The notes under the pieces were generated by a model, which was given only the letters and a program-made list of their open reading frames with translations, was not told where the DNA came from and did not search any database. Source: Lepeophtheirus salmonis (Eukaryota; Arthropoda; Copepoda; Siphonostomatoida; Caligidae). From it: a DNA stretch of 64,000 bases. The translations under genes and the position numbers were made by a program. Positions 23,608 to 34,851 of the stretch are shown in pieces; positions within the stretch are counted from its first letter, which is position 1; every line of letters begins with the position of its first letter. Where the stretch lies: the NCBI RefSeq assembly GCF_016086655.4, contig NC_052133.2:12980301-13044300 (forward strand), read 5' to 3'.

Positions 23608-24585
23608 ATTGGTGTTGAGAGTCGGTCTGATACTGATCTCCCCAGTTCGTTTTAAAGTGATGTTTTCTAGAACGATTATATCCAAAATTGAAGATAACAG
23701 ATCCGAATTTAATAGTTTTCAATTTTTGTAAGTCCTATCCTGAATATATTTTTCTGTATCATATGAGTTATTGGAGTCTTTTATGTTAATGTATATATGT
23801 AAAATATTTACATTGTCTTTATATTGCTGGTTTAAATCATGGGGCCTGATTCTTAGGGGGAGGGGCTGGAGTGACTATGGAGGACTTACTACTTATAGAC
23901 TAATAAAGGCTGTCTGCACGGGGTGGTTTGGAGGGTTGTAACTCCCCCCACCCCCGAAAAGGATTATTTTTAAATATGATATTTTCTTTCAAAAAAAGGT
24001 CATTAGGGAAAATTATGCAGCAAAGCAGAAATTAATATTAATAATTTTTATAAAAAAATATATTTTTTGTAAATAACTGAATTTTGAAAACTTTTTCGAA
24101 AAAATGAGTTTTTGATTTTTTTTTCTAAATTTTAATTTTGCAAATTTTTTTCTAAAAAATTTAATTACTTGTTACTAACTATGGATTTTTCAATTTTTTT
24201 TCGAAAAATTTAACTTTTGAATTTTATGTCACTAGCTGTGGATTTTTGAAATTTTTTTCAATAAATTTTAATTTTGGTATTATTTTTCAAAAAAATCCAA
24301 AAACCAAGTTCCACCAACCAAAAAAAAAAATAATAATATTAATAGAAAATATGTATATATAATATTTCAGACAATATTACTACTGAAAAAATGGGATCTC
24401 CATTGTTATTACGGCCCTTTTTTATAAAACAAAGAGTCTAGTTACACTTTGAAAAGTTAAACTGTACTCCTACTATCCGAGTTTTATATGAGAACGATCA
24501 AGATTGTATTTTTCAATGCAACCTATGGTCCAAATATATAACTTCTTTAAAGGACCGAATTAGTTCGGTTTCCAGATCGAAACTC
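23608..24585 (+). repeat. GACCGAT-family element in intron 5, containing AT-rich repeats
   Basis: The left end (GTGTTGAGAGTCGGTCTGAT, about 23611) matches the start of the 57.7-kb copy. The right end, reverse-complemented, reads TAGTGTAGAGTTTCGATCTG, a diverged version of the same end, so the pair could be inverted termini. Between them 23850-24310 holds an AT-rich element (see 52352-52965) of TTTTCAATTTTTTTTCGAAA-like repeats. Confidence 0.45.
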
Positions 24586-24691
24586 TACACTAATTAATAC
24601 GTACATTCATCATTTCTTTTGTCTATTCATATATATTTTTTCTGCTTATCAGAGAAAGTGAATAGTTTATTATTTCTACTTCTTCTTATAG

Positions 24692-24751
24692 AGCATTGAA
24701 GACAAAAGAAAACATTCTTCGATGCACCATGCATGTGTATATTGCAGCAAG
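24692..24751 (+). CDS. Zinc-finger gene, exon 6 (end of finger 7, start of 8)
   Basis: After TTATAG the frame continues SIEDKRKHSSMHH, placing the two histidines of finger 7 at the right spacing, then ACVYCSK, the first half of finger 8. AAG is followed by GTATTC, a plausible donor at 24752. If it is not used, the frame runs through VFEKIITHMY into a Tc1 end and stops at TGA 24800-24802, with no histidine pair for finger 8. The Tc1 begins at 24781, 29 bases past the proposed donor. Confidence 0.7.
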
Positions 24752-24780
24752 GTATTCGAAAAGATAATTACTCATATGTA

Positions 24781-25511
24781 CAGAGTGGGAAAGCAAAAAT
24801 GAGCGGTCAGGGAAATGTTGAATTAAGTTCGTGTAACTTTTTATTTTAAAATAAACTTTTTGGGATAGTAAGAATTGTCCTACACAAGTTTTATCATTCA
24901 ATATGGCGTCCACTAGTCTCAATGACGGCCACGTTAAACGTATGTTTGATATTCTCTACTGGGTAGTTGGTCCACCACTCCTTGTAGCGAGTCCACATTG
25001 CGTGTGTGTGTGTGGGGGGGGTATTGATCTTCTTCTCGATAGCGCCACACCAGAAATAGTCGAGGGTTATAAGGTTTGGGGAACTGGGCGAATTTTCTTG
25101 CACCTTTCTTTTGATTTAATTTTTTGCTGACTTTTCACGGTGGTCGGTGGGTCAGCATCTACCTTGAACTTTAGGATGTGGATGAAGGCCTCCTCTCTCT
25201 TTTTGTTACAGTCACCACTTCCAGGAGACCTCTTGGTGCTCAAACCAGTGTTTCAAACATGTTGGACTGTGCTGACATTGACGCCGACAATCTTAATGAT
25301 ATCATTTCCGCTTACTTGGACGTTAAGTAGATTATGTGCCCTTTGGCATTTGGCTTGTTGCTTGTTCATTTTTTGTCGTAGTGCGATGCATAATAAACAA
25401 AATAAAAGTTATTTGGACGGAGATTAATTTTTAGAATACAAGCTTCTTCACCAGATGAGTTGTTTGCGTACAAGATTAAAAAATAAATCGCTCATTTTTC
25501 TTCCCACTCTG
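24781..25511 (-). mobile_element. Tc1/mariner element, 731 bp, internally deleted
   Basis: Inverted ends CAGAGTGGGAAAGCAAAAAT and CAGAGTGGGAAGAAAAATGA (right end read inverted) share the following GAGCG and are flanked by TA duplications (24779-24780, 25512-25513). Minus-strand coding pieces are an N-terminal stretch at about 25140-25420 and the typical C-terminus SSPNLITLDYFWCGAIEKK followed by a WWTNYP-type tail, ending at 24894. The segment with the first two catalytic Asp residues is deleted. It inserted 29 bases after the proposed donor of zinc-finger exon 6. Confidence 0.85.
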
Positions 25512-25689
25512 TATATCTTCATTTCTACTATTCTATTGAAATAACCAATAATTAGTTACGCAGTGATCCCAAAATTTTAACGCCTGGTTCGGCCGCTTTT
25601 TATATGTCATGAAGCGTCCAAATCGAACGCATAAACCGTCTTAAAAAACAATTATCGGTATAAGTCCAACGAAAAATCAATGTTATAAT

Positions 25690-25830
25690 AACACACCAAG
25701 TCCTCAGGATTACTCTTCATCGTTTATGTGCTCACGCAAGTGCTCAATCCAGTTACGTATACATATATCAATGATAGCTTGTTTGTAGTAGAAAAGGAAG
25801 TTCATTCTTCCGGAATTAAATAATAATGAG
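25690..25830 (-). repeat. Foldback repeat family R1, outer part
   Basis: CCTCAGGATTACTCTTCATCG and AAAAGGAAGTTCATTCTTCC..GGAATTAAATAATAA match 63170-63290 in the same orientation. The family is described at 62180-63300. Confidence 0.55.
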
Positions 25831-26040
25831 AACAGATAAAGAAAAGAAAATTAACACTTCAGTTTCCCGACTCCAAAATAATGGGCGAGCTAGAAATGCA
25901 CCCGATTTTCATCGCTAGGCGTGAGTGTTGTTTACTAACATGAGTTTTTAAACAAAGTGACAGAAAGAATGGCCCCATCCAGCGGTATAATAATACAACT
26001 CCCTGAATGATATTATTATTCAATATAAAATACAGATATA

Positions 26041-26808
26041 CACTGTCAAGAAAAAGTTTAGAAAAAATTGAATTTTACTTATTTTTCTAACTTCTTATGA
26101 CTTTATCATCTGGTAACACATTAATTAGGATATTAAAATGAAGAAAAATTAAGGCTCAATATGGGTATACACATTTATTTGTAAAAAATCAAAATATTTT
26201 TGTTTAAATTTTAGCTTCATCAAAAATCCTCCCTTTGCTGCTATAACTGCTTTCAAGACTTTTGGCATTCTTGCTTTTAGTTTTTCAAGATAGGGAGGTG
26301 TGATGTCATTTCATTCATTTTTCAAAATGTTCACCTTACTTGTGGGGCACTTCTGTCTAGGTGTGACCAAAATAGCTCTATAGAGTTCAAATCAGGAGAT
26401 TGAGCTACCCATTAGATAATAGATAAGATGTGAGATGCTTCTTTCTTTTCTAAGAAGTTTTTTGCAGAGCTTGGACGTATATTTTGGTCGTTGTATTGTT
26501 GAAAAAAAAAAACAATCTTCCCATTAATCTCTGTCCAGAAAGAATGGCTGGCGTCTTCAAGATAGAATGATAACCATTCTGTAGGAATTAACTACTTATT
26601 TCTCATACTTGCCAGAGAAAAACATTAGATATAAAATGAAGCCTGGTCAAAATAGCTGAATTTTTACAGAAAAATAATCAAAAAATATCAAATGGATGCA
26701 TTTTTTTCATAATAGTTTTCATCGGGATAAAGTAAAAAATATTAATAAAGTTATAAACATTGATGAAAATGACGAAAAAGTATTTTTTCATACATTTTCT
26801 TGCCAGTG
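26041..26808 (-). mobile_element. Tc1-type element, 768 bp, N-terminus deleted
   Basis: The ends CACTGTCAAGAAAAAGTTT and, inverted, CACTGGCAAGAAAATGTAT are flanked by TA. The minus strand encodes Tc1 C-terminal sequence: FFQQYNDQ-like motif near 26490, AKNFLEKKEA near 26445, then LKARMPKVLKAVIAAKGG near 26240-26295. The DNA-binding half and the first catalytic Asp are absent, and stops interrupt the rest. Confidence 0.8.
26650..26715 (+). repeat. 66-bp repeat, copy A (inside Tc1 element)
   Basis: AAATAGCTGAATTTTTACAG through GCATTTTTTTCATAATAG is identical to 27332-27397 apart from one base noted (GAATTT versus GGATTT). Confidence 0.85.
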
Positions 26809-27331
26809 TATGTAACTACTTAGAGGGCGCTGTGAAAATTATTCTCAGCATTTTTTTAAACAACCTTTTGTAACGACAAGCCAAAGACTGTCAAACCACC
26901 ATGCAGATAATATTATTTTTAGTTTGTTCATGCCCTATTGACAACATTGAATATTGTTGATTTCAAGTTTTGAGGGAAAATTCAAATTTTGATAGTACAA
27001 CCCATAGTAATTGGTGAAGTTAGGCAATTTCACAATTTAACAGATCAAAACTAGGGTTTCTCATTTTCCGGAAAAATAATTTTTAGCGAGCTCGTGAGTA
27101 AACTAATTTTTACATTTTGGTATCGCAGGAAATTCATTTGTTTTGTTTTTGTCTAAGTATTTTTTGGTAATTTTTTTTAGTTGATGCACATCATTTGTGC
27201 TGTAGTATAAATCATTGAAGACATATCTCAAGTAAATCTTGAATATATATTCAGCTATTCATTTAATAGATCACCTAAATTAGGAAACAATTAAATGCTA
27301 AATTTACGGATAAATATTTTGAGCTGGAAAT

Positions 27332-27397
27332 AAATAGCTGGATTTTTACAGAAAAATAATCAAAAAATATCAAATGGATGCATTTTTTTCATAATAG
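27332..27397 (+). repeat. 66-bp repeat, copy B (outside the Tc1 element)
   Basis: Near-identical to 26650-26715, about 680 bp apart, in the same orientation. Copy A lies within the Tc1-type element and copy B beyond its right end. Confidence 0.85.
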
Positions 27398-27469
27398 AGT
27401 AAAACTTCTGGAAATCTCCAAAAAATTGTATCTCGGGAAACCATGGTGATTGCCAATGAAGAAAATCTA

Positions 27470-27840
27470 GTGTATTTTTTAGCTGACCCATTTTTTCGGA
27501 AGTGATAGTCTGAAAAATGAATTTTCTTTTTCTAAGCAGTTGTCATTACTATATAATTTTTGAGTACTCATCATTTCCTAGATAAGTTCAATTATATTCA
27601 GGACCTGAGTGAACATAATTTCGGATCTGAGTATTTCTAGCAGATGTCCTTGTTAAAATCCTTTTCTCCTTATTCCCTTGTCTCAGCTTATTGTAGCTGA
27701 TCCAATGAAACGTCATGAGTAATATTCTTTCTCTCTTCCATAAATTCTTCAAATTATCAGGGATACCATGTTGATTTTCGGTTTCTTTTTTTTAACATGC
27801 CCATTTTACACTGGATTTTCATCATTAGTGATAACTCACT
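27470..27840 (+). repeat. Foldback repeat family R1
   Basis: Collinear with 62440-62900. Shared blocks are TTTTTAGCTGACC, TAAGCAGTTGTCATTA, TCAATTATATTCA, TGTAGCTGATCCAATGAAACGTC-type, ATACCATGTTGATTTT and TACACTGGATTTTCATCATTA. Confidence 0.65.
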
Positions 27841-28129
27841 ATACCAAGCGCTGTAGCAATATGGAAGTGTGGACACTCTATATTATTTGAATCGGGGGGA
27901 AAAACTGATCAGTTGCCCTCATAAGATGATACATCTAGTGAAGGAAAAAAATAGAATTGTTCTCTTAAAAATTTCAACCAAATTCGGGAAATGCACGATT
28001 TTACAAATGCATTCTATACAAAAGACAAGCAGTTTAGGAAAATATCCTTGTGTATTGATTTATTCTTGATTAAGGGTTTTTTAAAGGAATCTATTTTTTC
28101 TAACAATGTCATTGGCACATAATTATCAG

Positions 28130-29570
28130 ATCATAGAGGCATTAGCTTACAAATATGTCCAAAACTAAGAGAAATGAGATATAAACGACAATGGAAACTC
28201 AACTCCACAATAATAAATGACACCAAGACAAAGTTATTTATATTATTCAAACGACATATAACTCCATTAATGCACACACGAACATGTTTACTCTAGTTCA
28301 AAGCAGGATCTTAAAAATCAAAAATCTATTAGGAAAAAAGGGAGCCGTGAAAGCTGGAAAACCCCGGCGAGATATTACTAGATGCGAAGAAATCACGAGG
28401 AGTGAATTAACTCCGATAGAAAAAAGATATATGGCAAACCAACTTTTGGAAAAACATACCTATTAAATAGAACCAAATTCAAAATGGAATCTATTTTTAA
28501 TTTATCTCATTCACGGCTACGATGCCTTGAGAAGGATAAAAGAAAGAACAAATAGAAAAATCTATCACTGTTTACATCGACTAGTGAAATATCTGATGAT
28601 CCAGAATATATCTGCCAAGAAATTAAAGAATATTTTTCTCAAATGAACAAATGCTTTGATTACACTATCACCGCTACGTGTACAAGGTGCAGAAATAATG
28701 GGATGTATTATTGTGAGGAATGGAGATATGCACCTGAAAAATCGCTTTCAGTTTCTAAGGATGATTTGAAACTCTTTAGAGCAGCATTTTACGGAAAAAT
28801 AAATCCAGGATGCAATAAATACAAATGCAAAAGTTAATAGATTACCTGGACCATCTGGTTTTACCTTTGAATTTGATAAAAAGTCTGCTATTTTTTTAAC
28901 ACCCGTTTTACTCCAATTTTATCAAAAACTTTTATCTGTTGCTAACTTATCGGATTTTGCCTCAATCGGACGCATTATTCTCATTCTTAAGCAAGATAAA
29001 GATCCAAGATTTCTAAAAATATTATTAAACCCTTTGACTATGCAAAACTGCCTATACAAAATCTTTTCCTAAATTTTAGGCAACCGGTTGAGCCAAGTTT
29101 TGAACCAGATATTACATCTGGTCCAATATGGTTTTATGAAAAAAAATAATTAGCTTCTGTTTCCAGGTTTGTTGTGTTTTCATTCACTAAACCGAAAGCT
29201 TTATTCTTCATATTTTGATTCACATTTTACAAGTAACTCCTTGTGATGAAAAAAATTGCAACAGATTCTCATGATGGAGATGACGTTTTTAAAATTAAAT
29301 AAGAAAAAAATATATAAGTGAAGAGAATTTATAATCTCCTGAGATAAGGAAGCCTTTCCATCATGTCTTTTAATATTTTATGGAAATCGCTCAACTTCTA
29401 CTGGATAGGGCAATTTTGGACGCAGGAACATTTATGTAGTGCTCATTTTTCAATGTTTTTAGATAACAAGTACAAAAGTAAGCTCTACATGGGTCTTAGA
29501 AGGGATTTGGAAAAGTTGATAACCTATTCGGAAAGGTTGAAAATACTATCAATGGAGGTCGTGTAATTTT
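28130..29570 (+). mobile_element. LINE relic (endonuclease-RT linker and RT fingers/palm)
   Basis: Plus-strand pieces in several frames follow the LINE ORF2 order. First comes the linker after the endonuclease (KRQWKLNSTIINDTKTK, about 28185-28235), then a basic linker (KAGKPRRDITRCEEITRSE, about 28350-28410). RT block 0-2 follows as LPGPSGFTFEFDKKS, ASIGRIILILKQDKDPRF, then GNRLSQVLNQ and QYGFMKK (28845-29145). Degenerate motif A (IISxDKEAF) lies near 29333-29360. The last recognisable sequence is near 29500. Both ends appear truncated and many stops are present. Confidence 0.72.
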
Positions 29571-29689
29571 TTGCTCTTTCGAGAATTCCCTTAGGTGGGA
29601 AATTCCTAACAGAGGTTCTCTCAGTGATATGCCGGACAAGTGGAGTCGATTATGCAGACGAAACAGCAAATTCAGGTGAGGTAATCTTA

Positions 29690-29875
29690 AAATGGCCGTC
29701 AAACAATACAAGTTAGCTTGTAGGAGTTGTGTACCAGCTCCAAGACATACATTGCCAATCCGTTTTCGATTGTTTTTTCTTATATGTCGGATCTTATCAA
29801 ATCTAGTCAAACCCCATAATCCACCCTGGCCCTCAGGTTGTGCAGGTGAACTGCTTGGCTCTGAGAAAGGATAAA
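29690..29875 (-). repeat. Approximately 110-bp unit repeat family (inverted orientation)
   Basis: CCTGGCCCTCAGGTTGTGCA followed by GGTGAACTGCTTGG (29825-29858) is the inverse of the array motif at 55.2-56.5 kb. Followed by a 10-base C-run at 29879. Confidence 0.5.
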
Positions 29876-30095
29876 TTCCCCCCCCCCCCTTGCTTCCATT
29901 TTATCCCTTCTCGAAACTTTATACTCTGAAATTTATATAACTTTTTTTTCTCTTATCTATTTAAAAATGATTCTTTGTCACATTTGACTCTGAAAGACTA
30001 AAAATCCTGCTGGGCCCCTAATGACGTCAACATAATATAATTCCCCCCGACTTGTACATAAAGTCCACCGCCGGTTTTCATAAATAGATTTTAGT

Positions 30096-30420
30096 CCACA
30101 AAAAGATTTGATAAAGGAGAAACGGTTGTACCGTGTGCTCTTTCTTTTTTGTTCATTATCTTACTAGTTGTAGTGAGTTAGCATTTACTTTTATCATTAC
30201 TTTAAATTGATTTGAAAATCCATAATACAAAATATATATGAATTTAAATATAATTATAATATTTTCCTGGTACTAATTCTATTTTAGTATTTAATGTCTT
30301 AATTGCTGTAATTTCTTTTTGCCCCCAAAATCATATGACACCCAGGTGGTATTTACAATAGTATAAATTCAGTAATACAGTAATACCATATGTCTCGCTC
30401 CAGCCTTCTTCTCAAGCTCT
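30096..30420 (-). repeat. Dispersed repeat, copy 3
   Basis: 30096-30166 is an inverted copy of the window-start repeat (GAGAAACGGTTGTACCGTG with TTTTTTGTTCATTAT). 30230-30420 then parallels about 16110-16340 (AATATAATTATAATATTTTCC and a later TCTCGCTCC/CGCGAGCAC-type end). Confidence 0.5.
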
Positions 30421-30649
30421 GACACAGGCACCATCTCTACACATACTTCAAAATCTGTGTTAGAAACTACTGCAAGGTATTTTAAGGGGTTTGTGAAATA
30501 CCGCCCAACATTATGGCACAAATAATTAAAACACTATTATATTTAATTACACTCGACAACACGTGTCTCCATTACATCTCTAGCATGATATCAATGATTT
30601 ACTTGATATATATAAGATGCACAGACAATACATATACATGGTTGATCTT

Positions 30650-31000
30650 ATGAAGTCTGAACATTAGACGCTCAAGTAAGAACGCTTCTAACTTGCCCAT
30701 CCTTATCCAGATTAACATTTATAACTCTCCCTAGAGACCACTCTGGATGCACTAACACTTCATCCACTACGTCACCTATTCGAAGATTTCTTTGTGGATT
30801 TCTACGCTTCGACCTCTCTGCTCATCTTGAATGTACTCCCTCGTCTATCGTTTGCGAAGAGATTGAAGTAACATCCTAATTTATTTCTATCTAGAATTAG
30901 GCCTGTAGATTTCTTGTCCAAAACTAGATGGAAGATTGATAACATTGAGTCCCGATATTAGCATTGAAGGGGTCCAAACCGGATCACCAGACATGGTGAT
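30650..31000 (-). mobile_element. BEL/Pao retrotransposon pol 3' end relic
   Basis: Reading the minus strand, frames jump but give LTPSML-like text, TREYIQDEQRGRS and then NPQRNLRIGDVV, HPEWSLGRVINVNLDKDGQV. This is the conserved C-terminal domain that follows the integrase in BEL/Pao polyproteins, where the consensus is NxRxGDVVL...WxLGRV...GxDGxVR. Downstream on that strand, TGTTGGGCGGTATTTC (starting at 30512 going left) could begin an LTR; this was not confirmed. It is dead, with frameshifts and stops. Confidence 0.65.
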
Positions 31001-31339
31001 CTCTCACACCTACAGCTGATCGAGAGAAATAATTTTTCTTTTAAATATATAAATCTTCCGTCCAACACTTCCAGCTATGTACAAGTTTTCTGGCAAAGTC
31101 TCACCCCCACCCCCCTCCCCAAATTTAACTTCGTAATACCATGAAATATAACCTTTGTCAGAAAAATATGGGGAAAAATATAACCTGAGGAACATATTAT
31201 TGTGGTTGAATCATACAATTATTCATAATCAGATCCGCCTCTATTGATAACCTCGGCCACACGGTCCTTGAAGTATATGCAGGTCCGGGACACCTCGTGC
31301 GGATCCAACTTTGTCATTGTATTGTTTCTGGTTTTGCAC

Positions 31340-31705
31340 TTTTAATTTACTTTCCTGGATGGATGGAGTAACAGAAGGAAGGAATTTCCCTTTCCAGCAA
31401 GGCAATGCAACTGCTCACAAAGCAATAAAAGTGCAGGGTGTCTTGGCTACAACATGTCCTCACTTTTGGAGCCCGTATTTTTTGCCTGCAAATAGCCTGG
31501 ACCTAAACCCATGCAATTTATATCTCATGAAGAGAGCCGAGCAGCCGATATCTGTGCCGAGTATCATTCGTCTGTGGAGGCTCTGATGCTGTCCATTACC
31601 CAAACAATGGCAAAGATGGATCTGCACGAGGTCGCCCGGGCCTGCAAAATCTTCTGGAGCAGTGTGCCCGAGGTTATCAAGAAAGGAGGATCTCATTATA
31701 AATAA
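31340..31705 (+). mobile_element. Mariner-like transposase C-terminal fragment
   Basis: The plus-strand frame gives NFPFQQGNATAHKAIKVQGV, then PHFWSPYFLPANSLDLNPCN. After a frameshift the C-terminal helix region AERAADICAEYHSS-like and KMDLHEVARACKIFWSSVPE runs to a stop at 31703-31705. The FQQ box normally followed by Asp reads Gly, so a catalytic residue is changed. No inverted ends could be matched. Confidence 0.72.
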
Positions 31706-31829
31706 TTAAGGGTCATTAAATGTAGCTTTCAAATAATTAAAAAGTTATGGTTCTACCCTATCTAGTTCGTTTGTTATAAGCGTTTGAAGATGTTCCCAAT
31801 TTATCTGGGACCAACTTTTTGTAATCGTT

Positions 31830-31958
31830 TTCTAAATATATGTTTTTTATCTTCCAAAACTGTTATTATTATTCTTTCATTCTCGAAGAGAGAACTTAAA
31901 AGTATAACTTGTGAGTCAAAGACGAAAAGTAAGACTGAGAAATTATTGTAGAGTTATA
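31830..31958 (+). repeat. Foldback family R1, split by a mariner insertion
   Basis: CGAAGAGAGAACTTAAAAGTATAA and GAGTTATA parallel the R1 copy at 33415-33520. R1 sequence resumes after the mariner at 32862 (TTCTTTCATCTCATAATGCTC, then GCTCTTCTAC), to about 32970. Confidence 0.55.
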
Positions 31959-32859
31959 CTAGGTATGCACCTATGAAATGAGACTTTCGGCTATTGGTTC
32001 CTAGGTGTCTCCAGTTAGACATTATAAACCGGTCCAAAAATCTAAATTCATATATATACATGTGTCAACATTATTTAATTCATTGTTTCTTAATTCTCAT
32101 TCAACGACACACTTTTTTCGCTCGTAAAAATGTCTAATTTTGTACCTACAATCAATGATGTGCGGACATCACTGATTTTCTGTTAGCAATTGAAGAAAAA
32201 TGCTTCTCAATCCCATAAAATGCTTGTGGAAGCTTACGGTGGTCATGTTATAAGCAGGGCACAGTGCTTCAGGTGGTTTGAAAAATTCCAAAGTGGGGAT
32301 TTTGACATGAGAAATAATCTCTTCGGAAAGAAGGCAATACTGTGTGGGTTCTGAGACCAGTATGTTGTCATTTAGTATGACCTTCTACAACCTGGTGAAA
32401 CTGTGAATGGTGATCGTTACCAACAAGAATTGGCCGAATTGAACCATGATATACGCCAAAAACGCCAAAATATGAAGCCAGGCAACACAAGGTAATTTTC
32501 CTTGATGACAACGCATCACCGCATCGATCTATAACCCCCCCCACCAGCTTGTTGAATCGTACAACTGGCAACCTTTGCTCATGCAGCTTAATCATCATAC
32601 CTGGCGCCTTCCGATTATCAATTGTTTGCATTGATGGGCCACGCATTCAATGATTTACGCTTTGATTCTCACACTGAATACAAAAAAATGGGTGGATGGC
32701 TTGTTTGCAGCCAAAGACAAACCATTTTTTTTAGATAGACGCCCATAAATTGGCTGAAAAATAGGGAAAATGTGTGGCTAGCGAAGGCGCATACTTTGAA
32801 AATTAAATTTAAAACAATTTTTTCACTTTAAAAGTCTCTTTTCATAGGTGCATACCGGG
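31959..32859 (+). mobile_element. Mariner element, 901 bp, internally deleted and decayed
   Basis: Inverted ends CTAGGTATGCACCTATGAAA and CCCGGTATGCACCTATGAAA are flanked by TA. Plus-strand transposase segments are present in order: an N-terminal paired-like domain (ISRAQCFRWFEKFQSGDF, about 32250-32305), YDLLQPGETVNGDRYQQEL (about 32378-32435), DDNASPHR around the second catalytic Asp (about 32504), LAPSDYQLF with the third Asp (about 32598), then a C-terminal stretch. About 400 bp carrying the first catalytic region is deleted, and stops and shifts are present. Confidence 0.85.
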
Positions 32860-33414
32860 TAAGGGGTATTTGTATTTGTTTTGTTTCTTTCATCTCATAA
32901 TGCTCACAGCTATACTGCTCTTCTACAAAAAAAAAAAAAAAAAAAAAGAAGGTCATGGTGACCACTTTAATTTTTTAATTTTTATTATTTTAATGGGCAT
33001 CTCTAGCAGCACATATGTTGTCTCTCAGAGTCCCCATAATTGTAGTAAAATATCTCAGGTGTGGTTTTTAAGCCCATCGATATTTCCACAACTTTTTCAC
33101 CTCTAATTATACTAATCTTTACAACTCATGCCATACTCAAAACCAACTATTATTTATTCAATTAAGCGACTCTTTGGTTGGATGATGATGCGATTCTTTT
33201 ATCATAAATAAGTATACAAAACTAAGACACTCGATACATAATTATTCTGTAGGTAGTATATAAAATAGTTATTGAATATTCAGCTATTAAAAGTTTCAAA
33301 GTATATATAACGAATTCATTATATTAATATAATTTGTTTCTGATCATCAGTAAAGATCCTAGCTCCAAAAGAAACGTTTTTCATGTTGTAAACCTATCGT
33401 CCTTAATTCTTATA

Positions 33415-33680
33415 TTTTTGAAGAGAGAACATATAACGTATAGGTATAAAGTAAACACTATGTCATTAAACGCAAAGAGTAAAACGGGTGGTTTGTTATG
33501 GAGTTATTAGTGTTGGATTCGGAGTAGAGTTGAGGATTGATTTATTGTTTGTGTTTATTTCTTTCATCCCATAGCTGATCGCAGCTAATTGAATTGAATG
33601 GCATGAGAGCTATAATGCTCTTCTACCAAACAGTTTTCAAATTGTCAGGGTGACTATATTCATTTTTGGGGGATCATATT
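33415..33680 (+). repeat. Foldback repeat family R1
   Basis: GAAGAGAGAACATATAACG, GGAGTTATTAGTG, GAGTTGAGGATTGA, ATAGCTGATCGCAGCTAATTG and CAAATTGTCAGGGTGACTA align with blocks at 52995-53740 and 62600-62850. Confidence 0.55.
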
Positions 33681-34832
33681 ATTTTCAACCATGATTATAA
33701 CATATTTGTTTATGTCAAGTGATTTAATACCAAATTTATGGCTACATTATTTTTCGTTTTTTGTCAGTAGTACCTGGAAAATAACCTTTTCTAGGTCTGC
33801 TAAAAAAAATGGTATGAAACTTTTACTGTCCCTATAACAACAAAATAGTAGTTATTTTAAGACTTTAACGTTTTTGGGAAGGCCAAAATATGGAGGTTTG
33901 TAAGTAAGGGAAGACTGGGGACAGTTACAACACGGGAATTTACAAAAGGGCTTTTTTCTCAAGCATCAAAAAGCTAAACCCACAATATTTATATTTAATT
34001 TGTAAAAAATGTAGTTTTTTGTAGAAAGATACCCAATTATTTTTTTGTGAAATTTTCTTTCACTTATTTTGTTAAAACTGATTTTAAGAGATAAAATTAT
34101 TGTTTTAATTAGCTTTATTTTATTAATAGTTATTCTTAGTTCATTCGTAAGTCTCTTAACGAAGGAACAACAATACACTTAACCTCTGCCTGCAACGTTA
34201 CACTTTATATCAATGACAAGGACTATTCACAAGACTGAGTAATGAACTATCTTGCCTAGTTGCTACGCTCTATGGAACATAATAATTTAAACGTTAGACG
34301 TGTTCGGGAATTGTGATTGTATGGCCAACGTATAGAACAGATTTGAAATTTGTGATGTTAAATTATAAATCAGTTTCAACTTTCAAGTTAAATTAATAGT
34401 ACTTCATAAATAATATCTATAATTTATAACCATTTAGAAGAAAAATAACTTTATCAACACTTATTGAAGCCTTAGATTATAAATGTTTTTTATTCATAAA
34501 AAATATAATCATTTTTGTAGACGGAGTGGGTATACATTCTACGAATCCTGACTCCAACTACTCAGGCCTGTTTGCTACTGTCTCTGGTTGTACTACATAT
34601 GTTCACATTAGAGGTAGATTTGTTTTACGTCTCCTGAATATTAACCTTAGTATTATTTGAAAAATAATTTATCCAGATAATAGATGTATTTTACATCAAA
34701 CCAATATTTATGACAAATTTATATTAATGAGTTATATTCCCCTCATAGTCACCAATATATTAGTGAAAAAAAAAAAAAAAAAAAAGGCTATTTTTTCCGT
34801 AAGTTAATAATTTAATGCATCCATATTTACAG
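33681..34832. other. Intron or intergenic AT-rich sequence
   Basis: No coding or known repeat sequence recognised. An A-run of 20 lies at 34766-34785, about 50 bases before the zinc-finger exon. Confidence 0.35.
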
Positions 34833-34851
34833 AGAACAAATCAATCATCAG

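Noticed and set aside
24903..25427. Plus-strand frames of 75 and 95 codons inside the Tc1 element
   Set aside because: They are antisense to the element's transposase, which is recognisable on the minus strand.
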